The position numbers were made by a program, and so were the translations under genes. Under the pieces are notes generated by a model, which worked only from the letters and a program-made list of their open reading frames with translations, made no database searches and was not told the origin of the DNA. A stretch of 64,000 nucleotides of DNA from Luteibacter flocculans (GTDB lineage: Bacteria; Pseudomonadota; Gammaproteobacteria; Xanthomonadales; Rhodanobacteraceae): contig NZ_CP063231.1 in NCBI RefSeq assembly GCF_023612255.1, positions 3,578,001 through 3,642,000 on the forward strand. Reading direction: 5' to 3'. Positions 56,366 to 64,000 of the stretch are shown one piece after another. Each line of letters begins with the position of its first letter. The stretch's first letter is position 1.

Positions 56366-58368
56366 TGGCCCTGGTCCTCGACGTTGTCGTCGGGCGATGC
56401 CGGCGCACTCGCAGCCGAGGCGGGCGCCGTGCCCTCGCTGGCAGGTGCCGCTTCGGGCAGGGCGTCTGACGTGACGACGTCGGCAGGCGACAGATCGGTC
56501 GGTCGCTGGCCGCCCTCGTCCACGACCCACTGGTCGAGGATCTTGCGGGCGATGGGGCCGGAATCCTTCGCACCCCACGCACCGGCCTCGAGGACCACCG
56601 CCACCGCAATGCGCGGATCTTCCGCGGGCGTATAGGCAATGAACAGCGCACGATGGCGCGTGGCGAGATAGGCCGTGTTCTTGTTTTCGTTGTATGCGTT
56701 GGTGGTGCGCGAGAAGCGCTCCGCCGTACCGCTCTTGCCAGCGATCACGTACGGAAAGCCTTTGCCGAGGCCCTTGCCGGTGCCTTCGCCGTTGATCACC
56801 GCAATCATGCCCTGGTCCACCGCGTCCCAATCCGCCGGCTTCCGGATCAGCGAGGGACCGGTGGGTGGAAACGCCTGCGGCACGCGCGGGCTATCCACGC
56901 CATCCTGCGTGTCGAGCAGGAAGTGCGGCTTGTACGGCACGCCACGACCGGCGAAGGTTGCCGTCGCATGCGCGAGTTGCAGTGGTGTCACCGCCCAGTA
57001 GCCCTGTCCGATGCCGGCGATGATCGTCTCGCCTGGATACCAGCCGGCCTTGCTTCGGGTGGCCTTCCATTCGCGCGAAGGCAGAATGCCTTCGACTTCG
57101 CCGACGAGATCGATACCGGTCTTCTGGCCAAAACCGAAACGCCCCATCCAGTCGGCCAGTCGATCGATGCCCATGTCGAGTGCGAGGCGATAGAAATAGG
57201 TGTTGGTCGATTTCTCGATGGCGCGTTGCAGGTTGACCGTGCCGTCGCCCCCGCGCTTGTCGTCGCGATAGCAGCGCGATTGACCCGGAATGCAGAACTC
57301 TCCCGTGGACAGCACGGTATCGCTGGGCCGACGAATGCCCATCGCCAGGCCACCGAGCGCGAGGAATGGCTTCACCGTGGAGCCGGGCGGATACACGCCG
57401 CGGAGACCGCGGTTGTACAGCGGCTTGTCGGGTGCGGTGGTCAGCGCCTTGTAATCGGCGGAGCTGATGCCGTTGACGAAAAGGTTGGGATCGAAGCTCG
57501 GTTCGCTGGCAAACGCGAGCACCTGGCCGTTGCGCGGATCGATGGCGATGGCGGCACCGGCGCGACCGTTCATGGCTTCTTCCGCGGCCTTCTGCAGGCG
57601 CACGTCGATGCTCAGATAGATGTTCTTGCCGGGCGTGGGCGGCGTGGTGTCGAGCACGGCCTGGGTACGGCCGTCGGCATTGACCTCAACCAGTTCGTAA
57701 CCCGGCTGGCCATGCAGCAGCTTCTCGTAGTAGCGCTCGATACCGATGCGGCCGATATGTGTGGTGCCCTTGTAGCTGGCCTCCTCGTCTTCATCCATGC
57801 GATCGAGGTCGTCCGCGTCGATGCGGCTTACATAGCCGATGACGTGCGCCATCTGCGCACCGAGCGGGTAGCGCCGGGTGAGATAGGGCACCACGTCCAC
57901 GCCGGGGAATCGCCAGCGATTCACGGCGAATCGGCCGATTTCATCCTCGGTGAGCTTGAGCTTGAGCGGCACGCCTTCGAAGCGGCGACTCTGCTTCACC
58001 TGCTTCTTGAAAGCCGTGATGTCTTCATCGCTGATCGGTACGACGGCACCCAGCTCGTGCAGCATGGCGTCCATGTCGGGCACCTGCTCGGGCGTAACCT
58101 CGAGACGGAACGCCGGCACGTTGTCGGCCAGCAACACGCCGTTGCGATCGTAGATGAGGCCACGTGCCGGCGGGATCGCGCGCGGCTTCACGCGGTTCTG
58201 GTCCGAGCGTGCCACGAACTCGTCGTGGTGCAGCACCTGCAGATAGACATAGCGCACGCATACGGCGGCGAGGCCCAGCAGGATCAAGACGAAGCCCGCG
58301 AGCGCACGGCGACGGAACAGCGCCACCTCGCCGCGGACTTCCTTGATCGAGGCGCGCCGCCTGCTCAT
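56362..58368 (-). CDS. mrdA: Penicillin-binding protein 2 (MrdA)
   Basis: Class B transpeptidase for cell elongation. 668 aa. One N-terminal membrane anchor (ALAGFVLILLGLAAVCVRYV), a pedestal domain (PPARGLIYDRNGVLLADNVP), and a transpeptidase with PPGSTVKPFLALGGL (catalytic Ser-x-x-Lys), KSTNTYFYRLALDMG (S-x-N) and GKSGTAERFS (KSGTA). The C-terminus is Ala/Pro-rich (SEGTAPASAASAPASPDDN). 4-bp overlaps with mreD and rodA show tight coupling. Confidence 0.97.
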   Translation of the reverse strand: MSRRRASIKEVRGEVALFRRRALAGFVLILLGLAAVCVRYVYLQVLHHDEFVARSDQNRVKPRAIPPARGLIYDRNGVLLADNVPAFRLEVTPEQVPDMDAMLHELGAVVPISDEDITAFKKQVKQSRRFEGVPLKLKLTEDEIGRFAVNRWRFPGVDVVPYLTRRYPLGAQMAHVIGYVSRIDADDLDRMDEDEEASYKGTTHIGRIGIERYYEKLLHGQPGYELVEVNADGRTQAVLDTTPPTPGKNIYLSIDVRLQKAAEEAMNGRAGAAIAIDPRNGQVLAFASEPSFDPNLFVNGISSADYKALTTAPDKPLYNRGLRGVYPPGSTVKPFLALGGLAMGIRRPSDTVLSTGEFCIPGQSRCYRDDKRGGDGTVNLQRAIEKSTNTYFYRLALDMGIDRLADWMGRFGFGQKTGIDLVGEVEGILPSREWKATRSKAGWYPGETIIAGIGQGYWAVTPLQLAHATATFAGRGVPYKPHFLLDTQDGVDSPRVPQAFPPTGPSLIRKPADWDAVDQGMIAVINGEGTGKGLGKGFPYVIAGKSGTAERFSRTTNAYNENKNTAYLATRHRALFIAYTPAEDPRIAVAVVLEAGAWGAKDSGPIARKILDQWVVDEGGQRPTDLSPADVVTSDALPEAAPASEGTAPASAASAPASPDDNVEDQGQ

Positions 58369-58856
58369 GCCTCGTGGATGCGCAGACGCGCGCGAAGGTC
58401 ATCGAGGATGAGAAAGACGAACGGCCAGAGGGCTGCGCCAACGAACGGCGAGATCCAGTACTCCGGCGGCGGCAACGGATCGCCGCCGAAAACGCGTATC
58501 AGCAGCAACAGGATGCGATCGTTCAGCAGGAAACCCAGCACCGCGAGCGATTGCTGCCACATGGGAAAGAAGCGCAGGCGCGAGCGGAAGCGCAAGGCGA
58601 TGAACACCATGGCCGTGAGCCGCAGCGCCTGTTCGCCGAGCAGTATGCCGTCGAAGAGGTCGGCCGCGACGCCGAGACAGAAGGCGAGGCCCAGCGTGAC
58701 GCGATCCCCGGATTGCAGGCACCAGTAGAGCAACACCAGCGCAGGCCAGTACGGCTTGAACGGCGTCAACGGGCCCGGCAGCGGGATCAGCATCAGGAAC
58801 AGGGAAATCAGCAGCGTGGCGGCGAACCACAACTGGCGAACGCGGACCTTGTTCAT
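58365..58856 (-). CDS. mreD: Rod-shape-determining protein MreD
   Basis: 163 aa (E. coli 162 aa), five to six membrane segments. PGPLTPFKPYWPALVLLYW and FCLGVAADLFDGILLGEQAL are MreD signatures. Overlaps both mreC and mrdA by 4 bp. Confidence 0.94.
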   Translation of the reverse strand: MNKVRVRQLWFAATLLISLFLMLIPLPGPLTPFKPYWPALVLLYWCLQSGDRVTLGLAFCLGVAADLFDGILLGEQALRLTAMVFIALRFRSRLRFFPMWQQSLAVLGFLLNDRILLLLIRVFGGDPLPPPEYWISPFVGAALWPFVFLILDDLRARLRIHEA

Positions 58857-59860
58857 CGTGCGGTCCCCGTCGGGGTGGCGGCGGTCGCCGAGCGTGCCGG
58901 CACCGGCGTCGCCGTGGGCGACGTCACCGACGGCAGGGTCGGTTGGGGCGCGTTGGGATCGGGCGCCAGGGAAGCGGGCGGACCGACATTGGGCGCCGGC
59001 GCGGGCGGCCCATCGACTTCGGCGAGGTCGTGCAGAAGCAGCACGTCCTCGCTACGATCGAGGTCCGCCGCGGGCTTCGCCTGGGCCGACAGGAAGGTGC
59101 CGGATGGCGTCTGTGCGACGTCGCGAACCTCACCCACCGGGAAGCCGGGCGGGAAACGCCCACCCAAGCCGGAGGTGACCAGCTTGTCACCCACCTGCAC
59201 GTCGGCCGAGACGGGGATGTTCGGCAACGTGAGCATGTCGCCCGCACGCGAGCCGTAGGCGATGGTGCGCAGGCCACTGCGCTCGACGGTCACGGGGATG
59301 GCGTGGTTGGGATCGGTGATGAGCATGGCGACCGAGGTGGTAGGCATGACCTCGACGATCTGCCCCATGACGCCCCGGGCGTCGATGACCACCTGTCCCG
59401 GCTTCACCTTGTCACGCGCGCCGACGTTCAGCACGATCCGGTGACGGAAGCTGCCGAGATCGACGCCGATGAGGCGCGCGAGCTGCACATTCAGCGAAAG
59501 GCTGTGCTGGGTGTCGAGCAGTTCCTTGAGGCGCTGGTTCTGCTCGGCTACCGACGCCATGCGATTGAGCTTGGCATTGGCCAGCAGCAGATCCTCGCGC
59601 AATCGCTGGTTCTGCTCGGTGAGGCGCTGCCGATCCGCGAAGGCGACGGTCGCCGCCTGGAACCCCTGCGATGGCAGGCCGGCAATGCGGTAGACCGGCT
59701 CCACGAGAATCGACAGGCCATAGCGCACGTTGGCGAGCCAGCCGCCCCGGTGATCGAGCACCATGAGCACGCAGGCGAGCGCCAGGTAGACGATGAGCCG
59801 CAACGTGCCGGCCACGCCGGGCGCAAAGAGGGGCGACTTGTCGTCGCGATTCAGGGCCAT
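58853..59860 (-). CDS. mreC: Rod-shape-determining protein MreC
   Basis: 335 aa. One N-terminal membrane segment, a coiled coil (DRQRLTEQNQRLREDLLLAN), then a periplasmic beta-barrel with VGVDLGSF-like ARLIGVDLGSFRHRIVLNVG, VIDARGVMGQIVEVMPTTS and TSGLGGRFPPGFPVGEVRDV. The C-terminal tail is Pro/Ala-rich (PPAPAPNVGPPASLAPDPN), longer than in E. coli. Follows mreB after 118 bp without a recognisable gene between. Confidence 0.96.
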   Translation of the reverse strand: MALNRDDKSPLFAPGVAGTLRLIVYLALACVLMVLDHRGGWLANVRYGLSILVEPVYRIAGLPSQGFQAATVAFADRQRLTEQNQRLREDLLLANAKLNRMASVAEQNQRLKELLDTQHSLSLNVQLARLIGVDLGSFRHRIVLNVGARDKVKPGQVVIDARGVMGQIVEVMPTTSVAMLITDPNHAIPVTVERSGLRTIAYGSRAGDMLTLPNIPVSADVQVGDKLVTSGLGGRFPPGFPVGEVRDVAQTPSGTFLSAQAKPAADLDRSEDVLLLHDLAEVDGPPAPAPNVGPPASLAPDPNAPQPTLPSVTSPTATPVPARSATAATPTGTAR

Positions 59861-59978
59861 GACGGGATGCTCTGGGCCGCGCTGTCGGAAGCCGGCCGGC
59901 CCGCCAGGTCACAGGCCGCAGCGAGCGCTTCCTGTGCATCCTTTGCGCGCTCCGGCCTCCGCGCCGTGCGCGCCGCCA

Positions 59979-61268
<1,290 letters not shown>

Positions 61269-61291
61269 TCACCTTCAGGGTTTCCCAACGC

Positions 61292-62227
61292 ATGACTGCC
61301 GTTATCTGCGGATCGCTCGCCTACGACACCATCATGGTGTTCCAGGACCAGTTCAAGAACCACATCATTCCGGATCAGGTGCACATCCTGAACGTGTCGT
61401 TCCTGGTGCCGGCCATGCGCCGCGAGTTCGGCGGTTGTGCTGGCAATATTGCGTACAACCTCAAGCTGCTCGGCGGCGAACCAATGCCCGTCGCGACCGT
61501 GGGTCAGGACTTCGCGCCGTACCGCGCGCACATGGAGAAGTTCGGCATCCGGCTCGACGGCGTGCGCCAGTTCGACGACCAGTTCACGCCGCAGTGCTTC
61601 ATCACCACCGATCTGGACAACAACCAGATCACGGCCTTCCATCCTGGCGCGATGTCGAGCGCGCAGGAGAATCACGTGCGCGACATCGCCGATTGCAGCT
61701 TCGGCATCGTGGCGCCGGATGGTCGCGAAGCCATGCTGCAGCACGTGGACGAGTTCGCCGCGCGTGGCGTGCCCTTCATCTTCGACCCGGGCCAGGCGAT
61801 GCCGTTGTTCAACGGCGACGAATTCCGCGCGATGATCGAGAAGTCGACGTACGTGATCGTCAACGATTACGAGTCGCAGTTGCTGCAGCAGCGCACCGGC
61901 TGGAGCGCGTCCGACATCGCCTCCAAGATGAAGGCGTACATCGTGACGCTCGGACCGCGCGGCTCGCTGATCCACGCCGATGGCGCCACGATCGAGGTGC
62001 AGCCGGCACGCGAGCGTAAGGTCGTCGACCCGACGGGTTGCGGCGACGCTTATCGCGCAGGCCTCATCTTCGGCATCATGAAGGGCTACGACTGGCCGAC
62101 CATCGGACGCATGGCGTCGCTGATGGGCGCGCTGAAGGTCGAGCATCCGGGCACGCAGAACCAGTTCTTCACCTACGAACAGTTCGCGGGCGAGTTCGAG
62201 GAACAGTTCGGTTACAAGCTGGCCTGA
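61292..62227 (+). CDS. PfkB-family kinase, probable adenosine kinase
   Basis: 311 aa ribokinase-fold enzyme. MTAVICGSLAYDTIMVFQDQ at the N-terminus, GGCAGNIAYNLKLLGGEPMP (substrate region), NQITAFHPGAMSSAQ, and the PfkB signature VVDPTGCGDAYRAGLIFGIM with the catalytic Asp. The GGCAGN...NLKLLG and FFTYEQF segments fit the bacterial adenosine kinase subgroup rather than fructokinase or ribokinase. That role would remove adenosine made by AhcY and make AMP. The ATG at 61292 is chosen over an upstream frame without homology. A bidirectional terminator separates it from glpK. Confidence 0.85.
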   Translation: MTAVICGSLAYDTIMVFQDQFKNHIIPDQVHILNVSFLVPAMRREFGGCAGNIAYNLKLLGGEPMPVATVGQDFAPYRAHMEKFGIRLDGVRQFDDQFTPQCFITTDLDNNQITAFHPGAMSSAQENHVRDIADCSFGIVAPDGREAMLQHVDEFAARGVPFIFDPGQAMPLFNGDEFRAMIEKSTYVIVNDYESQLLQQRTGWSASDIASKMKAYIVTLGPRGSLIHADGATIEVQPARERKVVDPTGCGDAYRAGLIFGIMKGYDWPTIGRMASLMGALKVEHPGTQNQFFTYEQFAGEFEEQFGYKLA

Positions 62228-62248
62228 GCCTTCGACATCGCTTAAAAA

Positions 62249-62280
62249 CAAGGGGCGGCGCATCACTGCGCCGCCCTTTG
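62249..62280. terminator. Bidirectional terminator between the kinase gene and glpK
   Basis: GGGCGGCGCA-TCAC-TGCGCCGCCC is a perfect 10-bp stem with AAAAACAAG on the left (U-rich on the minus strand) and TTTGCGTTT on the right. Confidence 0.85.
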
Positions 62281-62306
62281 CGTTTCTGGCATGCGATACG
62301 TGCGCG

Positions 62307-64000
<1,694 letters not shown>

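Overview
The window is about 65% GC, dense with genes, and reads as the chromosome of a gammaproteobacterium of the order Xanthomonadales. A Rhodanobacteraceae member such as Luteibacter or Dyella is the best guess. This rests on gene content: the yajO-metK ... ppc/SAH-riboswitch-ahcY-metF neighbourhood, rimB-rimK, a secreted-effector gene carrying an XVIPCD-like C-terminus (the secretion signal of the Xanthomonadales antibacterial type IV secretion system), and many GTGGGAGC-headed REP elements. The genus call is inference.

Layout. 1-2.3 kb: partial membrane quinoprotein glucose dehydrogenase (gcd). 2.4-4.8 kb: yajO and metK. 5.5-12.2 kb: a complete xylose operon xylA-xylB-xylF-xylG-xylH on the minus strand, with divergent xylR and galM (12.3-14.6 kb). 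14.6-15.8 kb: an IS110-family element that appears to have split a REP palindrome. 15.9-18.7 kb: uup, then a tandem REP array. 18.7-24.7 kb: ppc, then SAH riboswitch-ahcY, a small lipoprotein gene and metF. 24.7-33.3 kb: small secreted proteins, ilvE, a TonB-dependent receptor with an esterase-like phytase-family partner, and a two-component system. 33.5-41.4 kb: rimB-rimK, an MHS-type transporter, an AraC regulator with an AhpD-like partner, a GH13 alpha-glucosidase and a secreted acetamidase/formamidase. 41.5-44.6 kb: small envelope proteins, a hydrolase, and azoR divergent from an HxlR regulator. 44.7-51.5 kb: accessory region with a predicted T4SS effector/immunity pair, an unknown 191-aa protein, a TIGR04141/DUF6119-family protein, a decayed gene and tRNA-Gly(CCC). 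51.7-55.2 kb: a His-rich secreted protein, trmB and poxB. 55.2-61.0 kb: the rod-shape operon mreB-mreC-mreD-mrdA-rodA. 61.3-64 kb: a PfkB-type (probable adenosine) kinase, glpK and partial glpF.

How it fits together. MetK, AhcY (under an S-adenosylhomocysteine riboswitch), MetF and the adenosine-kinase-like protein cover SAM synthesis, SAH breakdown, methyl-folate supply and adenosine removal. metK and metF share a similar imperfect inverted repeat next to their promoters. The xylose operon, GalM, Gcd, GH13 enzyme, GlpFK, Ppc and PoxB describe a sugar- and glycerol-using plant/soil lifestyle.

The most interesting items are the metallopeptidase-like XVIPCD effector with its lipoprotein immunity partner, the IS110 element sitting inside a REP with a structured candidate bridge RNA, the variable-stem REP family with its 54/52-bp tandem array, and the DUF6119-family gene in a low-GC patch beside tRNA-Gly.
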